DNA of 64,000 nt from Lachnospiraceae bacterium G11 (GTDB lineage: Bacteria > Bacillota > Clostridia > Lachnospirales > Lachnospiraceae): positions 62,001 through 126,000 of the forward strand of contig FMWZ01000007.1 in NCBI GenBank assembly GCA_900103495.1, given 5' to 3'. Below, piece by piece: positions 53,028-60,005 of this stretch. The notes beneath the pieces are model-generated. The model was not told the origin of the DNA and did no database searches. It saw only the letters and a list, made by a program, of their open reading frames with translations. The first letter of the stretch is position 1; the number at the start of each line of letters is the position of its first letter. The translations under genes were made by a program, and so were the position numbers.

Positions 53028-53180
53028 TTCGCTCACTTCCTTTCCATATTCAGTTTTAGTTATGTTTCTAATCCGCCGCTCGGACCTAAGTCCGGGCATG
53101 AAAAAGGTGGACCGCTTAGGCCCACCTGAATCTCAACATTATCAACACTGTTATGTTACCCTATTTGTCAAGGAAAGTCA
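53028..53180 (-). promoter_or_regulatory. Leader of the rimP-nusA-infB operon with terminator-like hairpin and second hairpin
   Basis: A promoter (TTGACT at 53176-53181, 17-bp spacer, TAACAT at 53153-53158) faces rimP. Its transcript soon meets a hairpin (AGGTGG / CCACCT, 53105-53127) with five T after it, then a second hairpin (CGGAC / GTCCG, 53081-53094). Between hairpin 1's loop and hairpin 2 there is a further complementarity: CCTAA plus GTCC against GGAC plus TTAGG. So the leader can form either two local hairpins or a long-range pairing, and contains a conditional termination point ahead of nusA. Confidence 0.6.
53101..53127 (-). terminator. Terminator-like hairpin in the rimP leader
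   Basis: 6-7 bp stem AGGTGG(G) / (T)CCACCT with a ten-base loop, then TTTTTC on the minus strand. No gene ends upstream, so it must act on the operon's own leader (attenuation) or on an unannotated RNA. Confidence 0.65.
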
Positions 53181-53194
53181 AGGGGTTGAATACA

Positions 53195-53334
53195 CTATTC
53201 CTTAACCGGCTTGGGGGCTATTATATCTGAGTGGAGAGACATGTCAACCCCGCAGCCGCGATGCGGTGCGCTTTGCGCAGGGTTGACATCCCTCTCCACT
53301 CAGATACCCTGTAATCAAGCCGATTAAGGGATAG
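53195..53334. repeat. 140-bp long imperfect inverted repeat with a forked G+C-rich apex
   Basis: Outer stem: 53195-53213 pairs with 53316-53334 (19 bp, one mismatch and one wobble). Middle stem: 53224-53238 with 53292-53306 (15 bp, perfect), then a 3x3 internal loop. Inner stem: 53242-53250 with 53280-53288 (9 bp, perfect). The apex holds two small hairpins, CCGC-GAT-GCGG (53256-53266) and TGCGC-TTT-GCGCA (53267-53279). Neither strand has a T-run after it, so it is not a plain terminator. It could be a structured RNA, a miniature transposon-like palindrome or a protein-binding cruciform. The symmetry does not show which strand is used. No flanking direct repeat was found. Confidence 0.85.
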
Positions 53335-53387
53335 CTCCGCCACAGCGGGCGGATATTTCTAGGATTTCTGCAGTTTTATCCGCCTGG

Positions 53388-53805
53388 GCATAATAATTCT
53401 TGATTTTCGCAAATCTATTATGCGCTTAAACCATCCCGCCAATGGACCTGTCATAATAATCTTCCATAAATCAATTTCTTTTATGTCTACACCCTGTCGC
53501 AAATTATTTCGGCATCATAATAATTCTTGCCAATCAGCTTTTCATTATGACGTGTCCGCTCAATTGATGATTAAAGAAACATAATAGATATGTCTATTCC
53601 CATATTCTTTATGATGCCTCGAATTCATCTTTCTCATTCGGTTCATAATAGATTGCGGGCATTAATGTTCTATTATGAAGCAAATAGTCAGGTACTTATA
53701 TAGCAAGCATAATATAATTCATGATTTGAATTTCTTTTATGCTCCGCTCGTTTTGTTACTTCGTATTGTTCATAATGAAATCCAATAATTATTGTTTTAT
53801 TACCA
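53388..53805. repeat. Array of seven 34-bp inverted-repeat units at a 63-64 bp period
   Basis: CATAATA begins at 53389, 53452, 53516, 53580, 53644 and 53708, and CATAATG at 53771: steps of 63, 64, 64, 64, 64 and 63 bp. In units 1-6 TTATG ends exactly 34 bp after each start (53422, 53485, 53549, 53613, 53677, 53741); in unit 7 the end is degenerate. The 20-odd inner bases differ between units but are mostly self-complementary: GATTT/AAATC in unit 1, ATATG/CATAT in unit 4, AATTC/GAATT in unit 6, CAATAA/TTATTG in unit 7; in unit 5 the outer arms extend to 11 bp. The 29-30-bp spacers share nothing visible. The period is not a multiple of three, so it is not coding. Confidence 0.88.
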
Positions 53806-53885
53806 CATATAGGCGAGTTACCATTTATTTTGATGCATGCGGCGCATACAATCATCTACATAAACTTGATCAGTGAGGAGTATAT

Positions 53886-54140
53886 ATGAGTTATACCGAC
53901 AACAAGGTGAAGGTAACGGTTGTTGAGAGCATGTGCCCCAAGTATAAGGTTGGGGATGTTATTCGCTTTGTAGGAAGCGAGATTGATAAGGAGCACAGCG
54001 ACAGGATTTGTATGGTTGCCATGAATGCGCTCTACCCTTTCATCTACGCTTTCAGAAGGGGCGGCAACTTAAGGAACGGTCCTTATCAGTGCACAGACTG
54101 TGGCGAGACAGTTAAGTTCACCGTTGAGATTGACGAATAA
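53886..54140 (+). CDS. TIGR04076-family small protein
   Basis: An 84-residue protein with VKVTVVESMCPKYKVGDVIRF at the start, ALYPFIYAFRRGG in the middle and a C-terminal CTDCG pair; this is the TIGR04076 pattern. Together with the Cys in SMCPKY it may bind a metal. The family is small and has no proven function. GAGGAG lies six bases ahead of the ATG. It is the gene closest to the 64-bp array (80 bp away), and the array may form its upstream region. Confidence 0.82.
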   Translation: MSYTDNKVKVTVVESMCPKYKVGDVIRFVGSEIDKEHSDRICMVAMNALYPFIYAFRRGGNLRNGPYQCTDCGETVKFTVEIDE

Positions 54141-54213
54141 CAGCTTACTTTTTAAATCTGTTAGATTCTGTTAAAATAGATTTATATAAGGCGTTATTGC
54201 AGAAGGAGTTCTT

Positions 54214-55674
54214 ATGGATAAGGAATCAGTTGCAAGCAGTATCGATAACAGTGTTGGTCAGTTTAACGCGGAATCAAGCATCATCGTAGACGATGAGGTG
54301 CCCCTGTTTGATATGTCCGCCTACCCGGAAGATATGCATAAGCTCATTGCCGAGTGCAACAAAAGGATTGATGAAGCTAACAGCAAATACCGAACAGCCA
54401 AATACAGAGAGGACATGTTCGCCAAAGGTCTGAAAGCAGGCATGTACTACTGCACCTTCGACCGTGATGAGAATATGCTGAGTTTTGAATTCAATGATGA
54501 AACAAGGCAAATGTTGGGATATGACGGTCTGGAAGATCTTCCCAATGAATTTGACAGCTGGGTAAAGACCCTTGTGCCGGAAGAACGTGATGCCATAGTC
54601 AAGCTGTTCTGGGATTCGGTTCGACTCCACCGGGAACTGCCGGATATTACCCACGCCACCTATCGCATGCAGAAAAAGGACGGCAGCATCATTTGGGTTA
54701 CCGGCGCAGGAAGATTCATCAGGCGTCCTGATGACGGTTCTTTAGAGGTATACATGGGCTGCTATCGCGATATTACCGCACAGCAGGAATTGGAGGAACA
54801 TTTAAAGATTATCGAAGCTATTGGTAAAATCTTCAATTTCTCCCTGTTCATTGATGTCAGCGATATGAGCTATCGAATAATCAGTAATAATAAATATGTT
54901 GATATGGCCCCAAAGGACCCCGATGCAATGATATTCCTCAAGAATAATGTGGCATCAACTGTAGCTGAAAGTTTCCGTTCGAGGCTTTATGAGTGGCTTG
55001 ATAAAGATAAGATACTGGCTGCTATTGAAGAACATGGAACAACAAGCATGGAATTCTACAGCGAAGAAGCCCAGCGCTGGTTTGAAGGAATCTTTATGGT
55101 GGGCGACAGAAATGAAGACGGCAGTCTTGCGCATATCGTGTACGGTTGCCAGGATACTACGGAAGCCAAGCTTCAGAATCTGGCACAGCAGAAGAAGATT
55201 TCCGAATTTGAAACAGAGGTCTATATCGATTCCCTTTCCAAAGTCAGAAACAGAAGATTTCTTGACGACAAGCTCATCTATGAGCCATGTAAAGCCGTGG
55301 TCATGGCAGATATCGATTTGTTCAAGAATATAAATGACACTGCAGGTCATCAGGGCGGTGATCAGATAATACAAAGGGTAGCTGAATTATTGGAGAACTC
55401 CGTCAGAAAAGAAGATGTGGTCATTCGTTATGGCGGCGATGAATTCATGATGGTATTCTTCGATATTACCAAGAAGAGCCTGGAGAATAAGCTTTCCGGT
55501 ATCAAGTCAGAACTCAGGAATATCAAAATCGAAAACCATGAAGACCTTCCCATAACCATGAGTTTTGGAGCGGCATTCGGGACAGAGCTTGTCAGCAACA
55601 TGATTAAGACAGCTGATAAGGCGCTATACGAATCAAAAAAGGTCAGAAATACATATACAATAAGTGAGCTGTAG
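54214..55674 (+). CDS. Diguanylate cyclase with PAS sensor
   Basis: A 486-residue cytoplasmic protein; no membrane segment. A coiled N-terminus (about 35-65) leads to a PAS domain (about 70-195, ending YMGCYRDITAQQELEE), a second less clear PAS-like domain (about 200-320), and a GGDEF domain (about 335-486). The active site is intact (RYGGDEFMMVF). An RKED lies exactly five residues ahead, the RxxD I-site for c-di-GMP feedback inhibition. It makes c-di-GMP in response to an unknown signal. AAGGAG lies ahead of the ATG. Confidence 0.93.
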   Translation: MDKESVASSIDNSVGQFNAESSIIVDDEVPLFDMSAYPEDMHKLIAECNKRIDEANSKYRTAKYREDMFAKGLKAGMYYCTFDRDENMLSFEFNDETRQMLGYDGLEDLPNEFDSWVKTLVPEERDAIVKLFWDSVRLHRELPDITHATYRMQKKDGSIIWVTGAGRFIRRPDDGSLEVYMGCYRDITAQQELEEHLKIIEAIGKIFNFSLFIDVSDMSYRIISNNKYVDMAPKDPDAMIFLKNNVASTVAESFRSRLYEWLDKDKILAAIEEHGTTSMEFYSEEAQRWFEGIFMVGDRNEDGSLAHIVYGCQDTTEAKLQNLAQQKKISEFETEVYIDSLSKVRNRRFLDDKLIYEPCKAVVMADIDLFKNINDTAGHQGGDQIIQRVAELLENSVRKEDVVIRYGGDEFMMVFFDITKKSLENKLSGIKSELRNIKIENHEDLPITMSFGAAFGTELVSNMIKTADKALYESKKVRNTYTISEL

Positions 55675-55680
55675 ATAAAC

Positions 55681-55720
55681 AGAGCATCTGCCCACACTTG
55701 TGGCAGATGCTCTTTCTTTG
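55681..55720. terminator. Terminator between the GGDEF gene and the hydrolase gene
   Basis: A 12-bp perfect stem (AGAGCATCTGCC / GGCAGATGCTCT) with a nine-base loop, then a T-rich stretch on the plus strand; convergent genes lie on either side. Confidence 0.9.
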
Positions 55721-55724
55721 CTTT

Positions 55725-56651
55725 CTACCCTTTTACCCAGCTTACTACTGCTTCACTTACTTTCTTATCTATATCAATTCTGGATTCACGGCATTCTTTT
55801 TTGTAATCTCTTCCTGCTTTAAACAATCCCACAAACAAACTTCCTCCGACGGGAAGCATCTGCTTTATCATGCTCTCAGGAAATACGAAATGTGTGGCAT
55901 GTTCATAAATCATGCTTTCAACCTCACACTCGTGTGGAATTCTCGACAGTCTTTCTTCCATTCGGCGTATGTATTTTGCTGTATCCCAAAGGACATCATC
56001 CTCAGCACCGATTAACAAAAGTTTTCCTTTAATGCGTTCCACTTTAATAAACTCTTCTTCTTGAATGGGGTGAGCCTTCTCAGAGTCATCAAAGACTCCT
56101 CGGGACACAATCATGTCTTTATTTACCTTCGCATCAGCTTTCATCTTTCTCCAGTATTCAGGATGGCGATATGCGAATGGTAAATATGGCAGGGGTTGTC
56201 CTTGCCATGACGCTGTGGACTCTCCTTCTCCCGGCCATTCATCGCATCCGTCACGTTTGCCGCGATAGAATCCCTCCATAACGAAATCGCTTGGCGTCAT
56301 TGCTATAGTAAGTGTTATCTCAGGGTAATAAGATGCAGCAATAAGAGCAAACATGCCTGTGGTGGAGGCTCCCACAATACCAAATTTAGCATTGCCTTTA
56401 CCCTTTAAATATTCAATTGCCGCACCGATTCTCTCAACCGGAAGATTGTGGTGCCCGTAATCCTTATGGGCAGGCGATAGCGTTAACACATTCACCCCAA
56501 ATTTCTTTTGCAGCCACTTAGCTCCGGTTTTCGCAATATAATCTTCGCAGTCATCACCAAGCATCGCTATAATTGCATGGTCAGCATTCTTTCCTTGACA
56601 AGGCCAATAACATCCATAAAATCCTTTACTTGTTTCTTTAATTTTTATCAT
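55725..56651 (-). CDS. Alpha/beta hydrolase, BAAT/acyl-CoA thioesterase C-terminal-like
   Basis: A 308-residue hydrolase starting at the ATG at 56651, one base after the stop of the TetR gene. The nucleophile elbow appears as GIVGASTTGMFALIA (GxSxxG), the acid in LLLIGAEDDVLWD and the His near EHATHFVFPE. The layout fits the BAAT C-terminal family, whose bacterial members cut or transfer acyl groups on unknown substrates. Co-transcribed with and probably controlled by the adjacent TetR regulator. Confidence 0.82.
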   Translation of the reverse strand: MIKIKETSKGFYGCYWPCQGKNADHAIIAMLGDDCEDYIAKTGAKWLQKKFGVNVLTLSPAHKDYGHHNLPVERIGAAIEYLKGKGNAKFGIVGASTTGMFALIAASYYPEITLTIAMTPSDFVMEGFYRGKRDGCDEWPGEGESTASWQGQPLPYLPFAYRHPEYWRKMKADAKVNKDMIVSRGVFDDSEKAHPIQEEEFIKVERIKGKLLLIGAEDDVLWDTAKYIRRMEERLSRIPHECEVESMIYEHATHFVFPESMIKQMLPVGGSLFVGLFKAGRDYKKECRESRIDIDKKVSEAVVSWVKG

Positions 56652-56652
56652 T

Positions 56653-57252
56653 TCAATCGCATCCTTTCTCAAAAATAATATTTAAAATACTATCGATTAG
56701 CGTATCTATAGTCTTCTCGTATACACGCTCATGAAGTTCATCTTTTGCCTCTGCAGTTATAACAAGAATCTTAGTCATATTGGCGAGAAGAAGCATATCT
56801 ACGTTTGGTTTGACACCCTCTAACATACTAAGCAATTTAACTACTATTGAAGTTTCCTTCTTTTCATCCGGATCAAAATCCGAAGTCATTGAAACAAGTT
56901 TCGATTCATCTTCAAGAGTCATATTCGCGTAGATACTCTTCTCTTTATCAACTAAATAATGGAAAAACACTCGGGCTTCTTCTCTGCCGAGTTTTCTCTT
57001 CCCTGTCAGAACGTCTTCACTTATTAACACAGGGATCATCTTTTGCCTGTGATATCTAATGAGTTCGGCCAGGTACTCTTCTTTGTTTTTCCAAAAGTGA
57101 TAGAAAGTCCCTTTGGCGATACCTGCAGCGTCCGTAAGCTTAGAAATAGACGTATGTGTTACGCCAAATTCTTTAATCAAAGGGAAGCCTGCTTCAAGCA
57201 TAACCATCCTTAGTTCATCCCTTTGTTCACTTGTAAAAACCCTGTCTGGCAT
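56653..57252 (-). CDS. TetR-family regulator of the hydrolase gene
   Basis: A 199-residue TetR protein from the ATG at 57252 (AAAGGA eight bases ahead; the frame extends to 57294). The helix-turn-helix is clear: FGVTHTSISKLTDAAGIAKGTFYHFWKNKEEYL. The C-terminal ligand domain is unspecific. Two palindromes surround its promoter, so autoregulation of the tetR-hydrolase operon is likely; the ligand may be a substrate of the hydrolase. Confidence 0.9.
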   Translation of the reverse strand: MPDRVFTSEQRDELRMVMLEAGFPLIKEFGVTHTSISKLTDAAGIAKGTFYHFWKNKEEYLAELIRYHRQKMIPVLISEDVLTGKRKLGREEARVFFHYLVDKEKSIYANMTLEDESKLVSMTSDFDPDEKKETSIVVKLLSMLEGVKPNVDMLLLANMTKILVITAEAKDELHERVYEKTIDTLIDSILNIIFEKGCD

Positions 57253-57268
57253 TGCGCAAATCCTTTCT

Positions 57269-57295
57269 TGTGACCATTTAATAATTTTGGTCACA
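57269..57295. promoter_or_regulatory. TetR operator candidate (inverted repeat TGTGACC-N13-GGTCACA)
   Basis: A 7-bp perfect inverted repeat with a 13-bp centre, located between the promoter -10 and the ATG of the TetR gene. The half-site TTTGGTCACATA recurs at 58771-58782. Confidence 0.6.
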
Positions 57296-57300
57296 TAATC

Positions 57301-57329
57301 ATGTTAGCACCAGCTAACCCTTCTGTCAA
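57301..57329 (-). promoter_or_regulatory. Promoter of tetR-hydrolase with a palindrome in the spacer
   Basis: TTGACA (57324-57329), a 17-bp spacer and TAACAT (57301-57306). The spacer contains GTTAGC-ACCA-GCTAAC (57303-57318), a perfect palindrome that would block the promoter if bound. Confidence 0.82.
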
Positions 57330-57335
57330 TAGACA

Positions 57336-57370
57336 ATAAAAAGCAACGCGAGATTCTTTCCCGCGCTGCT
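57336..57370 (-). terminator. Terminator of the 57383-57856 gene
   Basis: A 9-bp stem with one wobble (AGCAACGCG / CGCGCTGCT) and a TTTTTATT tract on the minus strand, 12 bp after the stop. Confidence 0.82.
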
Positions 57371-57382
57371 ATAGTGTATTTA

Positions 57383-57856
57383 CTATTCCTGTTCTTCTGC
57401 TTTCTCATCACCTTTGGTCAGATTTTCGACCGTCTCGATTTCTTCCTCTTCTATCTCGTTTAGCTTGCTTGTAAAGTGATTGTATTGAGAAATGGCTCTC
57501 AATATTGCATTAAGGTCCTCAGGCGAAAACATTCCTGCTGCCTTCGATAATCCTCCAACGCTATCCACATTAACTCTTAGACTGCCTCCACTAGGCAGGC
57601 TGATATTAAGCACTTTTTTAGGTTCCGTCATATCACCGAGGCATATTGAGTTGGTATCGTAATCACACATAAAGATTACACCGTTATACTTAATCATGTT
57701 ATTTTTTGCCAAGTGATTATATGGGCATTTCTGCTGTTCTCCTTTTAGAATATCAGAAAAAGAAGTTCCTCTGGTAAGCACATCCGCTTTTTGCGCCTGC
57801 GCTTTTGTCTTTGCAGGGTCTATGCTCCGCATGTTTGAAATGTTTTGTATACTCAT
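57383..57856 (-). CDS. Unknown 157-residue protein
   Basis: I do not recognise this family. The start at 57856 has AAAGGATGAGG ahead and is preferred over 57889. The N-terminal 45 residues look disordered (Lys/Ala/Gln-rich). A compact middle (about 50-125) has KCPYNHLAKNNMIKYNGVIFMCD with two Cys, a CLGDM, and LNISLPSGGSLRVNVDS, then a helical region and a Glu-rich tail. No signal peptide or membrane helix. It is a single gene with its own terminator. A hairpin followed by eight T on the opposite strand lies just upstream. Confidence 0.6.
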   Translation of the reverse strand: MSIQNISNMRSIDPAKTKAQAQKADVLTRGTSFSDILKGEQQKCPYNHLAKNNMIKYNGVIFMCDYDTNSICLGDMTEPKKVLNISLPSGGSLRVNVDSVGGLSKAAGMFSPEDLNAILRAISQYNHFTSKLNEIEEEEIETVENLTKGDEKAEEQE

Positions 57857-57896
57857 CCTCATCCTTTCCCCAGCCGCTCTGTCAGTCACGGCTGCA

Positions 57897-57933
57897 CCGC
57901 TCCCCGCAAAGGGCCGAGCGGCATATTTTTTTT
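57897..57933 (+). terminator. Plus-strand intrinsic terminator-like hairpin without a plus-strand gene
   Basis: CCGCTC-CCC pairs with GGG-CC-GAGCGG (9 bp, two-base bulge) around a five-base loop, followed by CATA and eight T on the plus strand. No gene on the plus strand ends here. Confidence 0.55.
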
Positions 57934-57945
57934 ATGCATGGCAGA

Positions 57946-57996
57946 AATAATAAAAGCGCATTTTTCAATGAGTTTCAATCCATTGAAAAACACGCT
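57946..57996 (-). terminator. Terminator of the 58058-58672 gene
   Basis: A 16-bp stem with two wobbles on the minus strand (AGCG...TTTTTCAATG / CATTGAAAAA...CGCT) around a ten-base loop, followed by TTTTATTATTT, about 60 bp after the stop. Confidence 0.85.
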
Positions 57997-58057
57997 TCCA
58001 TTGCCAAGATATATATCGGCTGTAATGAGGGGATTATTAACCCTGGAATATATTATT

Positions 58058-58672
58058 TTATCTGTTTCTGGAATCGAAATGAAGAAACGAAAGTATTCCG
58101 ATGGGCAGAAAATATACACACCAGATAACTAACGCAAGTCTTCCGCCAATTCCGTCGCCGCCGGAGGACATCCTTGCGAATATTCCTGTGATGGGCATGA
58201 ACGTACAGCTGAAGTAGAACACTCCGTGTATCATCAGTAACGCTCTGAGCCACTTATCTGCCTTATTCTTCGGTTTTATTGCAAGTCCCGTAAAGAAGGT
58301 CGAAAGTGCCATTACACCATAGCCAAGCAGGTCGTAGTTAAAGATAAGCCCATACTTGTCAAATTCTAACAGTTTTGCCGCTTGTTCATTCAACTGTTCG
58401 TTATGTACCGTAGTAAGCTGAGAAAAATACACCAGCATAATAAACGTGCTATATACTGCCGCAAGAATTAAACCGATATTCGCAGCGACTTTGCGGTCAG
58501 CTTCGCACTCGTTTTGGAGACCTGCTGTCATAATGATAAACCCTATAGGCAGAATAAGGCAGACAAAGTAACTGCCCATAGACCAATCAAAAATCAGAAA
58601 TATTGCAAACAAAAATACTGTCACTGTTACGATTGCTGATCCTGCTTTAGATATCATCTTGTTCATATCCAT
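58058..58672 (-). CDS. Unknown polytopic membrane protein
   Basis: A 204-residue protein with about six membrane segments (roughly 12-30, 35-50, 63-82, 110-130, 140-160, 178-197). Small polar loops and no catalytic motif are visible. It resembles the DUF998/DUF6796-like small multi-spanning proteins in outline only. AGGAG lies ahead of the ATG. It has a promoter of its own and a palindrome upstream related to the TetR operator half-site. Confidence 0.65.
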   Translation of the reverse strand: MDMNKMISKAGSAIVTVTVFLFAIFLIFDWSMGSYFVCLILPIGFIIMTAGLQNECEADRKVAANIGLILAAVYSTFIMLVYFSQLTTVHNEQLNEQAAKLLEFDKYGLIFNYDLLGYGVMALSTFFTGLAIKPKNKADKWLRALLMIHGVFYFSCTFMPITGIFARMSSGGDGIGGRLALVIWCVYFLPIGILSFLHFDSRNR

Positions 58673-58713
58673 TTACGCTCTCTCCTACAAATCCAAATTT
58701 ATCTTACACGTTC

Positions 58714-58786
58714 ATTATATAACCTGCGTATTTTGTTCTGTAGTGAAGAAAGATACATTCTCAATATGACTTTGGTCACATATTGA
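58714..58786 (-). promoter_or_regulatory. Promoter and palindrome upstream of the 58058-58672 gene
   Basis: TATAAT on the minus strand (58714-58719), about 42 bp before the ATG, with a poor -35 (TACAGA). Upstream, 58761-58786 is a near palindrome (TCAATA-TGAC / GTCA-CA-TATTGA). It contains TTTGGTCACATA, the same 12 bases as in the TetR operator at 57286-57297. Confidence 0.45.
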
Positions 58787-58842
58787 ATATTTTATTCCAC
58801 AGACGGTAAATCCACTATCATTTTCCTGTTCCTCAGAATACC

Positions 58843-59469
58843 TTATCTGCAACACATCGCGATTGCAATAATGTAGTAGATTACAAAAATAACATTTGAA
58901 AAGCCACCACACAAAATCATATGTAAGCCCTTGGGAAGCTTACGGGATAAAGGTTTAAGAAGGAACAATGCTCCCGGTGACAAAACAGCCATCCATCTGG
59001 GATATATGGTCTTGCCCATAACCATTAAAACAAGTAAGCCAAGCAAGCCCAATCCCTCACCAATGTAAAGAATCAGAGGAAGCTTCTGAAAATACTTCAT
59101 AACAATATCAAGGTCACTTCGTTGTTCGTCAGCGCCAAGTAAGCCCAGATATGCGCAATGACTGTGGTACGCTCCACCTGCGATGATTCCTAAACAACAA
59201 AGAAGGAACGCAGCGAACGCCCATTTATAGAATCCCTCGTCCGTAATAAGTACTATATGATAGAAACCAATGCAATAAAGAAACGCAGCAACCGGTCCAA
59301 TCCAGCCGCCTATCATAACGCGGAGTGGAGGCAGCTTTTTCATTATGTTTACTATGGGATTTATTGTCCCGTCATGGATAAAATCATTTTTGTCATAATA
59401 CAGTGTCATGTCTCCGCAGAACATCAGAAGCGCTCCTGCGAGACCCACAATTAATGTTGTTAATATCAT
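58843..59469 (-). CDS. DUF6796-like membrane protein
   Basis: A 208-residue protein with about six membrane segments and a Cys at the C-terminus (AMCCR). The N-terminal GDMTLYYDKNDF and PPLRVMIGGWIGPVAAFLYCIGFYHIV segments agree with the DUF6796 family, of unknown function. Its ATG overlaps the MerR stop (ATGA), so regulator and membrane protein are coupled. Confidence 0.72.
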   Translation of the reverse strand: MILTTLIVGLAGALLMFCGDMTLYYDKNDFIHDGTINPIVNIMKKLPPLRVMIGGWIGPVAAFLYCIGFYHIVLITDEGFYKWAFAAFLLCCLGIIAGGAYHSHCAYLGLLGADEQRSDLDIVMKYFQKLPLILYIGEGLGLLGLLVLMVMGKTIYPRWMAVLSPGALFLLKPLSRKLPKGLHMILCGGFSNVIFVIYYIIAIAMCCR

Positions 59470-59879
59470 TTTCTTATTACCTCATCACTCCATTGCGGTA
59501 TTGGAGTATTATTTTTTACTGCCTCACTGACAAGAGTATAGTAGTAAATCTTCTTTTTCAAATGTTCAAGCCCGGCCTGAAGGGCTTCCATCGATTCCTC
59601 AGTCTTAATCTTCTGCTTTTTCATCATTTCCAGTATCTTGTCCGAATTGGCCTCAATATTCTTCTCATATGTAAAAAACAGCAATATCTCATCAAGCGGA
59701 AGAAGTGCTTTCTTAAAGCATTCGATTGCATTAAGACGATCGACATGCGTCTCGTTGTATACTCTCCTGTATGAATTGACGTGCTCAACATTTTCAAGGA
59801 GACCTATTTTTTCATAGTAACGTATGGTCGAAGCCGGCAGTCCGAACATCTTTGAAATCTCGGTAATAGTGTATGTCAT
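59466..59879 (-). CDS. MerR-family transcriptional regulator
   Basis: A 137-residue MerR protein. The winged helix (YTITEISKMFGLPASTIRYYEKIGLLENVEHVNSYRRVYNETHVDRL, joined motifs) is followed by a long coiled-coil (about 75-120). No Cys cluster is present, so it is not a metal or SoxR type; it probably senses an organic or electrophilic compound. Divergent from the aldo-keto reductase gene, whose promoter has the 19-bp spacer that MerR proteins remodel. Confidence 0.92.
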   Translation of the reverse strand: MTYTITEISKMFGLPASTIRYYEKIGLLENVEHVNSYRRVYNETHVDRLNAIECFKKALLPLDEILLFFTYEKNIEANSDKILEMMKKQKIKTEESMEALQAGLEHLKKKIYYYTLVSEAVKNNTPIPQWSDEVIRK

Positions 59880-59910
59880 AGCACCTCCAAAAAATAATCA
59901 TAAATTATGC

Positions 59911-59941
59911 TTGACTTAAAGTTAACTTCAAGTTGTAGCAT
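59911..59941 (+). promoter_or_regulatory. MerR-type promoter (19-bp spacer) of the aldo-keto reductase gene
   Basis: TTGACT (59911-59916), a 19-bp spacer and TAGCAT (59936-59941). The spacer centre is AAAGTTAACTT, and CTTGA ... TCAAG forms the outer dyad, the usual operator position for MerR activators. Confidence 0.8.
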
Positions 59942-60005
59942 TATGTTATCAGAATCCTGTATAGGAAGCAACTTTAGACTGAATAAGATTTAAAGGAGAT
60001 ATTAT

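Noticed and set aside
53195-53334. Ordinary intrinsic terminator
   Set aside because: No T-run on either strand and stems far longer than needed.
53388-53805. CRISPR array
   Set aside because: The 34/30-bp lengths and regular step resemble CRISPR, but only the end motifs are conserved and the middle of each repeat differs. No cas gene is in the window.
53388-53805. Xer/dif recombination sites
   Set aside because: CATAA and TTATG are the core-facing halves of dif, but here they are 24 bases apart rather than 6-8, and the outer arm sequences do not match.
53388-53805. Type III toxin-antitoxin RNA repeats (ToxI-like)
   Set aside because: Those repeats are near identical and lie beside a ToxN-type nuclease gene; neither holds here.
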